A stretch of DNA of 64,000 nucleotides. It comes from Sphingobacteriales bacterium. Its GTDB lineage: Bacteria; Bacteroidota; Bacteroidia; Chitinophagales; Chitinophagaceae. The position numbers were made by a program, and so were the translations under genes. The number at the start of each line of letters is the position of its first letter. The stretch's first letter is position 1. The notes under the pieces were generated by a model that had not been told where the DNA came from, made no database searches, and was given only the letters and a program-made list of their open reading frames with translations. The DNA lies in assembly GCA_004144175.1 (NCBI GenBank), contig SEFT01000005.1, positions 62,001 to 126,000 on the forward strand, given 5' to 3'. Below are positions 34,753-44,063 of the stretch, piece by piece.

Positions 34753-36651
34753 GTGCCATCTGCATCAGATATATTAAAGGAGCACTGGGGCTACGATTCT
34801 TTCCGGCCGTTGCAGGAAGATATCATCACTTGTATACTAAAACAGCAGGATACACTGGCACTACTACCAACAGGCGGCGGTAAGTCGCTCTGCTACCAGG
34901 TGCCTGCGCTGATGCTCGATGGTCTCTGCCTGGTCATCTCGCCGCTCATAGCCTTGATGCAAGACCAGGTGTCAAGGCTTAAGGAGCAAGGCATAATGGC
35001 AGCGGCCATATATGCAGGTATGCATTATAATGAGGTAAAGCACACGCTGGAAAACATGGTACATGGGCCGTATAAGCTACTCTACGTATCGCCCGAGCGC
35101 CTGCATACAGACCTGTTCCAGCAATACCTGCCCGCGCTCGACATCAGCTTTATAGCGGTAGATGAGGCGCACTGCGTATCGCAATGGGGGCACGACTTCC
35201 GGCCCGATTACCTGAAGATAGCCATGCTGCGGAATGTCTTTAAACAGGCACCCATAATGGCGCTAACCGCATCGGCTACTAAAGAGGTGCAGCAGGATAT
35301 AGCCGCGCAGCTGAAGCTCCGCCAGCCAGCAATTTTCTCGCAAAGCCTGGAGCGGAAGAACATATTTTACGCCATCACCTACACAGAAAACAAGAACAGG
35401 GATACACTGGAACGGCTGCGAGAACAGACCGGAACATCGCTCGTCTACTGCCGCAGCCGAAAACAAACGGAGGCAGTAAGCAGGATGCTACAAACCAATG
35501 GACTTAAAGCCGTACACTACCACGCAGGCGTATCGAAAGAAAAGAGAAAGGAAACACAGGAACAGTGGATGAGCGGTAAGGCTAGCATCATGGTTGCTAC
35601 AACCGCGTTCGGTATGGGTATAGACAAGGGCGATGTACGCACAGTGCTGCACTACGATGCGCCCGAGCACCTCGAAGCGTACTACCAGGAGTCGGGCCGT
35701 GCAGGCAGGGACGGTAAACAGGCTAATGCTATATTATTATATAACCGGCTCGACATAAAACGGCTACAGGAAAGCACTGCCTTGCAATATCCTCCCGAAG
35801 CCTACCTGCGCCAGGTGTACCAGTCGGTGGTGGAGTACCTGCAGATACCCATAGGTGCGGAGCCACACAGGTATTATGATTTCGACCTGGCGGACTTCTC
35901 AAAAAAATTCAGGCTGGAGGCATTGCCTGCATCACATGCACTAAAGCTGCTGGAACAGGAAGGATTATGGACGATCAGCGATGCTGTATTCAATCCCGCT
36001 ACCGTACAGTTCATCGTCGACCGTGGTGAGTTGGATCGGCTGGGACAAACGTATCCCGACCTTGGTTTTGTAGCAACAGGACTGCTGCGCCTTTATGGAA
36101 CTGTGTTCGTATACCCCACTGCTATTAATATAATAGTGGTAGCTAAACAGCTGAAGCTTAAAAAAGAGCTGGTGGAGCAATTCCTCCAGAAGCTGCACCA
36201 GATGGAGGTGCTGGAATACATAAAGCCTAAAGAAGGGCCGCAAATGTTCTTCCATCACTACCGGGTCGATAGCAGGCACCTAATAATAGACCTGCAACGG
36301 ATAGAGCGCCTGCGCAGCCGCCATAAGCGGCGTACCGATGCTATGCTGGGCTTTCTGCAGGATGATAAGACCTGCCGTACGCGCAGCTTGCTCCGCTACT
36401 TCGACGAACCGAAAGAAGAAAACTGCATGCACTGCGATGTATGCAGGGATAATAAGAAACTAGACCTGCCCGCAAAAGACTATAATAAGCAGATACTGGA
36501 TATAGTCGGCCAGCAGCAGCGCATACATATGCAAAACTGCATAGCAGCCTTTCCAACGGCAATAAGGGAGGATATCGTTACGTTAATACGCCATATGGTA
36601 GATGAAGGCAAGCTTAAATTACACCCAGATGGCAGTATATCGCCCGCCTGA
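34753..36651 (+). CDS. recQ: ATP-dependent DNA helicase RecQ
   Basis: 3'-5' superfamily 2 helicase for recombination and fork repair. 632 residues from GTG 34753. Walker A LPTGGGKSLCYQ (39-50), DEAH box 137-140 inside AVDEAHCVSQWGHDFRPDY (the aromatic-rich loop), motif III TASAT, motif V/VI ATTAFGMGIDKGDVRTVLHYD and QESGRAGRDGK. The zinc-binding cysteines 541, 558, 561 and 564 precede a short winged-helix-like tail. I see no HRDC domain, so this is the shorter RecQ type. It is coupled to the preceding hypothetical gene. Confidence 0.94.
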   Translation: MPSASDILKEHWGYDSFRPLQEDIITCILKQQDTLALLPTGGGKSLCYQVPALMLDGLCLVISPLIALMQDQVSRLKEQGIMAAAIYAGMHYNEVKHTLENMVHGPYKLLYVSPERLHTDLFQQYLPALDISFIAVDEAHCVSQWGHDFRPDYLKIAMLRNVFKQAPIMALTASATKEVQQDIAAQLKLRQPAIFSQSLERKNIFYAITYTENKNRDTLERLREQTGTSLVYCRSRKQTEAVSRMLQTNGLKAVHYHAGVSKEKRKETQEQWMSGKASIMVATTAFGMGIDKGDVRTVLHYDAPEHLEAYYQESGRAGRDGKQANAILLYNRLDIKRLQESTALQYPPEAYLRQVYQSVVEYLQIPIGAEPHRYYDFDLADFSKKFRLEALPASHALKLLEQEGLWTISDAVFNPATVQFIVDRGELDRLGQTYPDLGFVATGLLRLYGTVFVYPTAINIIVVAKQLKLKKELVEQFLQKLHQMEVLEYIKPKEGPQMFFHHYRVDSRHLIIDLQRIERLRSRHKRRTDAMLGFLQDDKTCRTRSLLRYFDEPKEENCMHCDVCRDNKKLDLPAKDYNKQILDIVGQQQRIHMQNCIAAFPTAIREDIVTLIRHMVDEGKLKLHPDGSISPA

Positions 36652-36700
36652 TTTTGCATTTTGCCTTTGAATTATAACCTTAGCAGTCAGAAACATACAG

Positions 36701-37714
36701 ATGCCTGAGAAAATACGCTTTGCTATAGTTGGTTTTGGAAACATCGGCAGACGCCATGCGGAACACATCATGGCCAATCCGGCTACGGAGCTTGTTGCGG
36801 TATGCGATACCAATGATGCCGTAAAAGGGAAAGTGCCCAAAGGCGTAGCCTTTTACCAGGACATAAACGATATGCTGAAGGATATACAGGCCGATGTGTT
36901 ATCTGTATGCACCCCCAACTACCTGCACGAGCCGCATACCATAGCAGGCCTCAACGCAGGGCTGCACACGGTGGTAGAGAAGCCTATGGCGATGAGCATA
37001 GACGAATGCGACCGGATGATAGCCGCTGCCGAGGCTAATAATAAGATCATCTTTGCTGTAAAGCAAAACCGCTATAACCCTCCCGTACAAGCAGTAAAAG
37101 AATTACTGCGAAATGATGAACTGGGCAAGCCTTATATGATGCAGGTAAACTGCTTCTGGAACAGGGGCGATGCCTACTATGCCGAGAGCGACTGGCGCGG
37201 AAAGAAAGTGAAAGATGGCGGCTGCCTTTTTACACAGTTCAGTCATTTTATCGATATCATGTATTACCTGAATGGTAAGATAACGGGCGCTGAAGGCTGG
37301 ATATACAACTTCGCGCACCAACATAATACCGAGGTGGAAGATACCGGCAGTTTTGTGCTAAAGGCGGAAAACGGGTCGATCATCAACTTTAACTTTACTA
37401 CCTGCTCTTACGAGCGCAATATGGAAGGGTCGATAGCCTTGTTTGCCGAAAAAGGCACGGTGAAGATCGGCGGGCAATACCTGAATACTATCGAGTACCA
37501 GAAAACGGAAGCCCCTGCCCTGCCCCAGATAAATATAAAGGCAAAGGCGAACGACTACGGACTATATCAAGGCTCAATGAGCAACCACGATAAGGTAGTA
37601 CAAAATGTGGTGGATGTGCTGCATCACAATAAAGCGGTGATGACGAGTGCACAGGAAGGGAAAGAGGTGGTGCGCATCATAGAGCTGATGTACGCCAAGG
37701 CGACACGCATCTAG
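36701..37714 (+). CDS. Gfo/Idh/MocA family NAD(P)-dependent oxidoreductase
   Basis: 337 residues. The N-terminal Rossmann domain FAIVGFGNIGRRHAEHI is followed by CTPNYLHEPHTIAGLNAGLHTVVEKPMAMS (the EKP motif of the family) and a C-terminal alpha/beta substrate domain with DGGCLFTQFSHFIDIMYYL. The form resembles enzymes that oxidise C3 of UDP-GlcNAc-derived sugar acids in O-antigen pathways, but there is no sugar cluster here, so the substrate is left open. ATG at 36701. Confidence 0.87.
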   Translation: MPEKIRFAIVGFGNIGRRHAEHIMANPATELVAVCDTNDAVKGKVPKGVAFYQDINDMLKDIQADVLSVCTPNYLHEPHTIAGLNAGLHTVVEKPMAMSIDECDRMIAAAEANNKIIFAVKQNRYNPPVQAVKELLRNDELGKPYMMQVNCFWNRGDAYYAESDWRGKKVKDGGCLFTQFSHFIDIMYYLNGKITGAEGWIYNFAHQHNTEVEDTGSFVLKAENGSIINFNFTTCSYERNMEGSIALFAEKGTVKIGGQYLNTIEYQKTEAPALPQINIKAKANDYGLYQGSMSNHDKVVQNVVDVLHHNKAVMTSAQEGKEVVRIIELMYAKATRI

Positions 37715-37836
37715 CGTACGGCGGTACGGGCTTTGTCCCTTACCCTTACCTCGAAGCCGAAGCGGAGTAATTTGTATACCATTCTCTTGATCTGTGCCTT
37801 AACAGAAATGCGGGATGTTGATTTTCTATTTCTCAT
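37711..37836 (-). CDS. Putative 41-residue basic peptide
   Basis: ATG 37836 to TAG 37711, encoding MRNRKSTSRISVKAQIKRMV plus YKLLRFGFEVRVRDKARTAVR, strongly basic and about one third Arg/Lys. The stop overlaps the oxidoreductase stop by 4 bp in the opposite direction. It could bind nucleic acid. A 16-bp palindrome lies about 100 bp upstream. Coding status is uncertain. Confidence 0.35.
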   Translation of the reverse strand: MRNRKSTSRISVKAQIKRMVYKLLRFGFEVRVRDKARTAVR

Positions 37837-37932
37837 TGCGTGTAGTATTAGTACCATTACAAAATTCATGCTAGCAATTCGTTATCCCCTGTAATGATGA
37901 GACAAAATTAGGAAGCCTGCACATCCTAAAAC

Positions 37933-37948
37933 ACCGTTTTAAAACGGT
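37933..37948. promoter_or_regulatory. 16-bp perfect palindrome, candidate operator
   Basis: ACCGTTTT followed by AAAACGGT. It is placed between the small basic ORF (minus, start 37836) and the aldo/keto reductase (plus, start 38066). It has the symmetry of a regulator site; no T-run or loop suggests termination. Confidence 0.35.
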
Positions 37949-38065
37949 ATACGCATTATAATTTCATTATGGCAAGTTTACGCCTGTGTTAATGCTTTTT
38001 TCTATGTACTGATAGCCTTGTTGTTAGCCTGTTTCCGCTAGATTTGGGGTTACTAAAACATAATA

Positions 38066-39016
38066 ATGGTAGCACGTCAATTAGGAAATTCGGGACTGGC
38101 AGTAATGCCCTGGGCATTGGGTGGAAATGTATTTGGCTGGACAGCAGATGAGCCAACATCTTTTTCACTGCTCGATGCTTTCATGGGCGCAGGGTTCAAC
38201 TTTGTAGATACCGCAGACGCGTATTCCAACTGGGTACCGGGCAATAAAGGCGGTGAGTCGGAAACCATCATCGGCAAGTGGATGAAGGCCAAAGGCAACC
38301 GCAGCCAGGTAATACTTGCTACTAAAGTTGGCTGGGAGGTTTCGGCAGATAAGAAAGGGTTATCCAAAAAGTACATCATGCAGGCAGTAGAAGATTCGCT
38401 GCGCCGTTTGCAAACCGACTATATTGACCTGTACCAATCGCACAAAGACGATCTTACAACACCGATAGAAGAAACATTATCCGCTTACGATCAGTTGGTG
38501 AAAGAAGGTAAAGTGCGGGCCATCGGTGCCTCTAACTTTTCGGCGGAGCGTCTGTTGCAGTCGATTGAGACAAGCAAACAACACGGCTTCCCTATATACC
38601 AAAGCATGCAACCGCACTACAACCTGTACGACCGCCAGCAGTTTGAAAACGAGCTGGAGCCAGTATGCCTGCAACACAATATCGGCGTTATCAGTTATTT
38701 CTCGCTGGCCAGTGGCTTTCTTACAGGTAAGTACCGCTCGGAGCAAGACATGTCGAAAAGCGCGAGGGGCGGCGGCATGTCCAAATTCTTTAATGAAAGG
38801 GGATTCAACATACTCGCAGCGCTCGATCAGCTTACCGAAAAGCACGAAGCCACACCAGCGCAAATATCACTTACCTGGCTGATGGCACGTCCATCGGTGA
38901 CGGCACCTATTGCCAGCGCTACCAGCATCTTACAACTGAATGAGCTGGCGAAAGCGGCGACCATTGAGCTAAGCACAGACGATATAGCGCTGTTGGATAA
39001 AGCGAGCGCTTACTAG
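38066..39016 (+). CDS. Aldo/keto reductase
   Basis: NADPH-dependent carbonyl reductase of the (beta/alpha)8 AKR fold; 316 residues. Catalytic tetrad positions visible: FVDTADAYSNW (Asp, Tyr), VILATKVGW (Lys) and YIDLYQSHKDD (His equivalent). IGASNFSAERLLQSI and the C-terminal cofactor loop TAPIASATSILQLNELAKA match the YajO/YhdN-type bacterial group. Substrate not predictable. ATG 38066; next gene 58 bp downstream. Confidence 0.9.
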   Translation: MVARQLGNSGLAVMPWALGGNVFGWTADEPTSFSLLDAFMGAGFNFVDTADAYSNWVPGNKGGESETIIGKWMKAKGNRSQVILATKVGWEVSADKKGLSKKYIMQAVEDSLRRLQTDYIDLYQSHKDDLTTPIEETLSAYDQLVKEGKVRAIGASNFSAERLLQSIETSKQHGFPIYQSMQPHYNLYDRQQFENELEPVCLQHNIGVISYFSLASGFLTGKYRSEQDMSKSARGGGMSKFFNERGFNILAALDQLTEKHEATPAQISLTWLMARPSVTAPIASATSILQLNELAKAATIELSTDDIALLDKASAY

Positions 39017-39074
39017 CCTATACGGCTGAATGGAACAATATTTATGTCTTGCATAGTGTAAAAACCTGAATAAC

Positions 39075-39518
39075 ATGGAAGTGAAATATAACGACTCCAC
39101 ACACAACCGCCCATGGGGCGAACGCCCTGTTGATGCGCCAATAGTGCCGATAGACATACATGCCTATACGCAACAGTTGATGGAAGAAGAGGCCTGGCAG
39201 AAGAACGACCGCAATGCCATTACCGTCTTCAAAAGTGAGGGCATTACCGTTACCATCATTGCCCTGCATAAAGGTGCTGAGATGAAACCGGGCAATGTAG
39301 AAGGCACCGGCATCATGACGCTACAAGTGGTTGATGGCCATGTAAGCTTCCGTACCGAACAAGAAATGCTGGACCTGCACCGCGGCCAGATAGCAGCGCT
39401 GCATGAGCATATTCCGTATAGCGCCACAGCGCTGGAGGATTCCATTTGCCTGCTTACTATGGTGCGCACTGCCTCCCAAAAGTCAGGAAATAATGATGTA
39501 CCTTCGGCGGTTCATTAA
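39075..39518 (+). CDS. Cupin-domain protein
   Basis: 147 residues, soluble. The C-terminal half has the cupin pattern (ITVTIIALHKGAEMKPGNVEGTGIMTLQVVDGHVSFRT, then GQIAALHEHIPYSATALEDSICLLTMV), with a shortened metal-binding motif: only HEH in the second motif is obvious. It could be a small-molecule-binding cupin without full metal site. The stop is 10 bp before the CvfB-like gene, so probably cotranscribed. Confidence 0.65.
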   Translation: MEVKYNDSTHNRPWGERPVDAPIVPIDIHAYTQQLMEEEAWQKNDRNAITVFKSEGITVTIIALHKGAEMKPGNVEGTGIMTLQVVDGHVSFRTEQEMLDLHRGQIAALHEHIPYSATALEDSICLLTMVRTASQKSGNNDVPSAVH

Positions 39519-39528
39519 TCATACTGAT

Positions 39529-40365
39529 ATGATACAGGCAGGCCGCTACAATACATTGAAGGTGGTAAAAAAAGTAGATTTCGGGTTGTACCTCGACGGA
39601 GGTGACGGCGAGGAAATACTGCTGCCCAAACGGTTTGTGCCACGCGGCGCCAAAGATGGCGACGAACTGGAGGTATTCTTGTATCACGACTCTGAGAACA
39701 GGATTATTGCTACCACCCAGCGCCCGTATGGCATTGTTGACGATATAGTGATGCTGAAATGCGTTGGTGCTACCAAGCAGGGTGCATTCCTCGACTGGGG
39801 ACTGATGAAAGACCTGTTTGTGCCGCTATCGCAGCAGGAGTCGCGTATGCAGGAAGGAGGCAAGTACCTTGTAAAGATATTCATCGATGAACAGACAGGG
39901 CGTATAGCTGCTACCGAGCGTATCGCGAGGTTCCTAAGCAATGATGATCTAACCTTAAATGAAAGAGATGCAATAGAGTTTTTAGTCTATCGCGAAACGG
40001 ACATCGGTTACGAGGTTATTATCAACAACCAGCATATTGGCCTGCTACACTATAATGAAGTATTCCGTGAGTTAGAGATCGGCGACCGGGAGAGAGGTTT
40101 TGTAAAAACCATTCGCGAAGACAATAAGATAGATGTATCTATTGGCGAGCGCGGGTATGCTAAGGTAGAGGATGAGGGCGATAAGATACTGCGCCTGCTA
40201 CAAGAGAACGACGGTTATCTGCCTTACCATGACAAGTCGGACCCCGAAGAGATCTACGAGTTCTTCGGCATTAGTAAGAAGACCTTCAAAATGACCGTCG
40301 GTACTTTGTATAAGCAGAAGAAAATAGAACTAACTCAATCAGGAATTAAACTGATAGAAGAATAA
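39529..40365 (+). CDS. CvfB-like S1 RNA-binding protein
   Basis: 278 residues from ATG 39529 (MIQAGRYNTLKVVKKVDFGLYLDGGDGEEILLPKRFVP); a longer frame upstream lies inside the cupin gene. Several S1-like OB modules (GRYNTLKVVKKVDFGLYL; YGIVDDIVMLKCVGATKQGAFLDWGL; GYEVIINNQHIGLLHYNEVF) are followed by a C-terminal winged helix (EIYEFFGISKKTFKMTVGTLYKQKKIEL), the CvfB/YitL layout. In Staphylococcus the relative affects virulence gene expression; here a general RNA-binding role is inferred. It ends at a strong terminator. Confidence 0.86.
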   Translation: MIQAGRYNTLKVVKKVDFGLYLDGGDGEEILLPKRFVPRGAKDGDELEVFLYHDSENRIIATTQRPYGIVDDIVMLKCVGATKQGAFLDWGLMKDLFVPLSQQESRMQEGGKYLVKIFIDEQTGRIAATERIARFLSNDDLTLNERDAIEFLVYRETDIGYEVIINNQHIGLLHYNEVFRELEIGDRERGFVKTIREDNKIDVSIGERGYAKVEDEGDKILRLLQENDGYLPYHDKSDPEEIYEFFGISKKTFKMTVGTLYKQKKIELTQSGIKLIEE

Positions 40366-40367
40366 TA

Positions 40368-40398
40368 AGAAAGGGATGCTTTTGCATCCCTTTCTCTT
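40368..40398. terminator. Bidirectional terminator after the CvfB-like gene
   Basis: AGAAAGGGATGC pairs with GCATCCCTTTCT (12 bp, TTTT loop) between converging genes. Confidence 0.85.
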
Positions 40399-40408
40399 AT
40401 ATATCGAC

Positions 40409-41386
40409 CTAGGCCAATGAATCTGGTTTATTCGATTTACTTAAGCCGACTACTATGAGCGATATAGCTATAGCTGCGATCGCCAATCCTGCGAATAATA
40501 CTGTTCTATTCGTCTTCTCCGCAGGCGGTATGTATCTTACGCCATTCGCATCGGCTACAGCGGGGTCATTCACATAACGTCCTTGATTAGGTACTGCCAG
40601 GTCGCGGAAGTGGACAGACAGATTCGTTAGCTGCGTATCCATCTGTCGGCCGCTCATTGGCTTACCATGCCCGCTGGCAATGACTGCCGGACGCAGGTCT
40701 GATATGTTTCTAACAGAGCTACCCGCGGCTTCCCAGTCATATGTGAAATACTTTGGCGGGCCTGAAAGTATCTTTGTCTGCATCATTACCGACATCGCCG
40801 ATTCCTGATTTGTGGTCACAACCGCATCGCCGGCCACGAGTACCTTATCACGCTGGCGGAAAAAGCTTACATGGCCCGGAGCATGGCCCGGCGTATGCAG
40901 GTATATCCAGCCCGGCAGGAACGGTACTGTACCATCGGGTGGCAGTACGTTCAAGTGGCTTTCTATATTGATCGGCGTTTTAGGATACATCCACGAAGCC
41001 GATGCCATTAATCCTCCACCAACACTTGGGTCGGGCGGCGGGTAGGATGATTTACCACTCAAATACGGTAACTCTAAGTAATGCGCATACACCTCTACAC
41101 CCCACTCTTCCACCAGCCGGTGTAACGAGCCGATGTGGTCGAAGTGGCCGTGCGTCAGTAGTATCGCTTCAGGTTTGCTATTTGGCCCGAATAATTCCGC
41201 AGCCATTTTCTTTATCTTAGCGTAAGACGATTTTAGTCCTGCATCTATCAATACCCAGGTGCTATCTTCGGGGTTGCGCACCATGTACATATTCACAAAG
41301 ATGTCCTTGGTTCCCCATACATTCGGAGCCACTTCAAAATACAGTGAGTGTGCTTCCTTCTTGTCCAATTGTTCTCTCATAACCAT
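40409..41386 (-). CDS. MBL-fold metallo-hydrolase with C-terminal membrane anchor
   Basis: 325 residues. The metal motif THGHFDH (78-84) is followed by downstream ligands in HTPGHAPGHVSF, VAGDAVV and SGHGKPM. There is no N-terminal signal, but a C-terminal hydrophobic helix (TVLFAGLAIAAIAISLIVVGL) followed by a short polar tail suggests tail anchoring with the catalytic domain in the cytoplasm. Possible hydrolysis of thioesters or lactones; not decidable. ATG 41386, with another at 41380. Confidence 0.87.
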   Translation of the reverse strand: MVMREQLDKKEAHSLYFEVAPNVWGTKDIFVNMYMVRNPEDSTWVLIDAGLKSSYAKIKKMAAELFGPNSKPEAILLTHGHFDHIGSLHRLVEEWGVEVYAHYLELPYLSGKSSYPPPDPSVGGGLMASASWMYPKTPINIESHLNVLPPDGTVPFLPGWIYLHTPGHAPGHVSFFRQRDKVLVAGDAVVTTNQESAMSVMMQTKILSGPPKYFTYDWEAAGSSVRNISDLRPAVIASGHGKPMSGRQMDTQLTNLSVHFRDLAVPNQGRYVNDPAVADANGVRYIPPAEKTNRTVLFAGLAIAAIAISLIVVGLSKSNKPDSLA

Positions 41387-41615
41387 ATGATTTTCAATTA
41401 AACTGCCTCTATCTTATGAAGCAATTTCGGGCACTGCCCAATCTTATCACATGCCGTACAAAAACGTGCCATTGCATGGTATAAAATGCAGTATGAGAAG
41501 CCGTTTCTAAGTGTTAGCCAATAGCAATCAATAGCTATGGCACGGCTTTAATTTCGGATGTTTTAACAAGTATTTCGGCTTTAACTCACTAACTTGGATT
41601 TGGTATTTGACTCAA

Positions 41616-43001
41616 ATGAACTGGAAGAAGATACGGTGGCAGCTTCGCTACTATGCTCAATATTTCCCTTTTACGCTCAACACACTGCTGTGTGCGGTTA
41701 TGGCTTTTGTTGCTTTCCGGCTGCTGTATAAGCAAGGCCCTGAAAAGGACGAAGTATCGCCCTTGCAGCCGTTCATCCTGCTGATGGGTAAGATGGTGCT
41801 CTGGTTCCTGGTGGGGCTTATAGCGGTATCTGTCCTGAGTACCATATTCACCTGGCTATACTTCTTGTGGCTAAAGAAAAAGAACAACACAAAGCTTCAG
41901 GTAAACTTCACCACAGAATCGAAAGACGGTAAGAAGAATAAGCTGTTTTTGAATGCATTGATAGAAGGTGTGCGCAGGCCGCTGCTGGGTTTTGTAAAAG
42001 GCAGGCTGGTGTACGACGACTATGAGATGACAGATAAATTCAGCATGTTGTCGAACAAGCGCAAGGAGCGCAGCATATGGCGAGCAGCTATATCGGGCCG
42101 CAGCAGGATGCAATTGCCGGATATTAAAGAATATCAACTGAAAGGCGGCTTTGTGTACTTCGAGGATATGCTGCACCTCTTCTCGCTGGCAGTGCCGCAG
42201 CCGGTGGGCGGACAGTTTTACCAGCCGCCTGTATTGCGCAATGAAGAAGAGCGCGAGGTGTACCCCAAGCGTACTGAAACCCTGGATGTGCGTATAGACC
42301 AGATGCGCCGTGTAGAGGGCGAATACCTGAACTATAAAGACTTTGAGGCGGGCGATGATGTGCGCCGCATTGTATGGAAAGTATATGCCCGCAACCGCGA
42401 GCTGGTAGTGCGCGTGCCCGAGATGTTTGAGCCTTATGCATCGCACCTGTACTTCTATGCGTCGTTCCATGCGGCGGTAAAGGCGCAGTGGCTGGGCGAG
42501 GGCTACCTGAAGGAAATGCTGAACTACTACAAGAACAATGTATGGACGGTATATGATACGCTGAGCAAAAAGGAATGGGAAATGCGCTATGTGCCCGACC
42601 AGAGCTTCACGGTGCCGGAGCACCTGTCGCAGGCCGACCGCACCGCACGTATCATCAGCAACAGCGACTGGCATAGCGATAAATCGCTGAGCCAGTATTT
42701 TAATGCGAGGCATGGGGCGGTCGTTTGTATATCATCCTTTACCGACCCTGAAGAGCTCAGAAATATGCTGGACCAGTGCAATGGCAGTACTGTTGTGTAT
42801 TTCATAAAATGCTCGCAGGTATTCAAACACATTGTAGCGTGGAACTGGCTGAAGCGCCTCATCTTCCTTCCGCCAAAGGACAGGCTGAACCGACTGCGTA
42901 CCCGCTGGGTATTCTCCCCTATCCGCTTCCAGGTGCAGAAGCGCGAAAAGGAGATTGAAGAAATACTAAGCAAGAGCAGCGTGATTGTGGGTGTGTTATA
43001 A
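41616..43001 (+). CDS. DUF58 domain membrane protein
   Basis: 461 residues from ATG 41616. Two N-terminal membrane helices (FTLNTLLCAVMAFVAFRLLY; LMGKMVLWFLVGLIAVSVL) precede a large soluble part that contains the DUF58 core: YLNYKDFEAGDDVRRIVWKVYARNRELVVRVPE. DUF58 proteins usually accompany a MoxR ATPase and VWA-domain proteins; none is nearby. Function unknown, possibly envelope or chaperone related. It precedes a small membrane protein by 47 bp. Confidence 0.82.
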   Translation: MNWKKIRWQLRYYAQYFPFTLNTLLCAVMAFVAFRLLYKQGPEKDEVSPLQPFILLMGKMVLWFLVGLIAVSVLSTIFTWLYFLWLKKKNNTKLQVNFTTESKDGKKNKLFLNALIEGVRRPLLGFVKGRLVYDDYEMTDKFSMLSNKRKERSIWRAAISGRSRMQLPDIKEYQLKGGFVYFEDMLHLFSLAVPQPVGGQFYQPPVLRNEEEREVYPKRTETLDVRIDQMRRVEGEYLNYKDFEAGDDVRRIVWKVYARNRELVVRVPEMFEPYASHLYFYASFHAAVKAQWLGEGYLKEMLNYYKNNVWTVYDTLSKKEWEMRYVPDQSFTVPEHLSQADRTARIISNSDWHSDKSLSQYFNARHGAVVCISSFTDPEELRNMLDQCNGSTVVYFIKCSQVFKHIVAWNWLKRLIFLPPKDRLNRLRTRWVFSPIRFQVQKREKEIEEILSKSSVIVGVL

Positions 43002-43048
43002 CAGGCAATAATTATACGATTTGTCCGTTATGTCAGTAAAAACCTGCA

Positions 43049-43552
43049 ATGGCACTATTGACCCGCATAAATATTCCGGCGCTCTTCTTGTTGAGCATAT
43101 TGGCATCGCTCTTCCTGGAGTCGAGGCTGACGGCACTGGCTGCGTTGCTGGCATTGCTGGTATTGCTGTTTTACCTGGCCTGGCTTCCATCAAATAGTAC
43201 AAAGTACATAGGGCTGATGTTGCCGGTTGCATTTGTTTTTTCTATGATGATGGCATTGCTCGATAGCGATGTACACGGCATTGCAGCATTGTTTACATGG
43301 GGCAATATGGCAGCGTGCCTGATGTACACGTTCGGGGCGTTCTTAGTACTTGCCCCCATGCGGTTATTAAAAGTAGAATCACCTGCAAGGTACTCGCTTA
43401 TTATGCTCTTTACTGTAGCATCAGCTTTTATTATGGGCAGGAGTGCCAGTAGCTTTGCACAGACTATGTTTATGTCTGTACTTTGCTTTCTGTATCTCAC
43501 GCTTGTCAATGGCACAATCGATCTTATAAAACTAATAAGGGCATCACGCTAG
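43049..43552 (+). CDS. Four-to-five-helix membrane protein, unknown
   Basis: 167 residues, almost entirely hydrophobic helices (IPALFLLSILASLFLES; LAALLALLVLLFYLAWL; YIGLMLPVAFVFSMMMALL; MAACLMYTFGAFLVLAPM; YSLIMLFTVASAFIMG). No family recognised. It follows the DUF58 gene on the same strand and is closed by a hairpin overlapping its last codons. Confidence 0.65.
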   Translation: MALLTRINIPALFLLSILASLFLESRLTALAALLALLVLLFYLAWLPSNSTKYIGLMLPVAFVFSMMMALLDSDVHGIAALFTWGNMAACLMYTFGAFLVLAPMRLLKVESPARYSLIMLFTVASAFIMGRSASSFAQTMFMSVLCFLYLTLVNGTIDLIKLIRASR

Positions 43553-43568
43553 TAGTGATACCCTTATT
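43534..43568 (+). terminator. Terminator overlapping the end of the membrane-protein gene
   Basis: AATAAGGGCATCAC pairs with GTGATACCCTTATT with one mismatch; loop of 7 nt. It is followed by an A/T-rich run and also lies before the FKBP stop on the opposite strand. Confidence 0.7.
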
Positions 43569-43589
43569 ATAATAAGATGTTGAGAAAGC

Positions 43590-44024
43590 TTAGTTGATAC
43601 CCAGCAGCTCCACGTCGAATATCAGTGTGCTGTTTGGGCCTATTTCAGCGCTCACCTGGCGTTCGCCATAGCCTAGGTCTGCCGGTATAAAGAAACGGTA
43701 TTTACTGCCTACCGACATCAGTTGCAGTCCTTCCGTCCAGCCTTTGATCACCATATTGAGCGGGAACGTAGCAGGCTGTCCGCGCTGTACCGAGCTATCG
43801 AATACGGTACCATTTATCAGCGTACCGTGGTAGTGACAAGTTACTTTGTTGAATGCTGTAGGCTTCGGCCCATCTGCTTCTTTAAGTACTTCGTATTGTA
43901 GTCCGCTTGGCAGTGCTACAACGCCTTCCTTTTGCTTGTTTGCTTCCAGAAATTCCTGTCCTGCTTTCAGGTTCTCCGCTGCTTTTTCCGACTTCATATT
44001 GAATAATCTATCTGCTATACCCAT
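43590..44024 (-). CDS. FKBP-type peptidyl-prolyl cis-trans isomerase
   Basis: 144 residues from ATG 44024 (MGIADRLFNMKSEKAAENLKAG). An N-terminal helical segment (FKBP_N-like) is followed by a full FKBP domain (VTCHYHGTLINGTVFDSSVQRGQPATFPLNMVIKGWTEGLQLM; FFIPADLGYGERQVSAEIGPNSTLIFDVELL). FkpA/FklB type, but no signal peptide, so probably cytoplasmic. A longer frame to 44063 adds a non-conserved extension. Sits 39 bp downstream of the OYE gene. Confidence 0.9.
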   Translation of the reverse strand: MGIADRLFNMKSEKAAENLKAGQEFLEANKQKEGVVALPSGLQYEVLKEADGPKPTAFNKVTCHYHGTLINGTVFDSSVQRGQPATFPLNMVIKGWTEGLQLMSVGSKYRFFIPADLGYGERQVSAEIGPNSTLIFDVELLGIN

Positions 44025-44063
44025 TGTATATATTGTTGAATCGCGAAAATACGATAATCGCAC

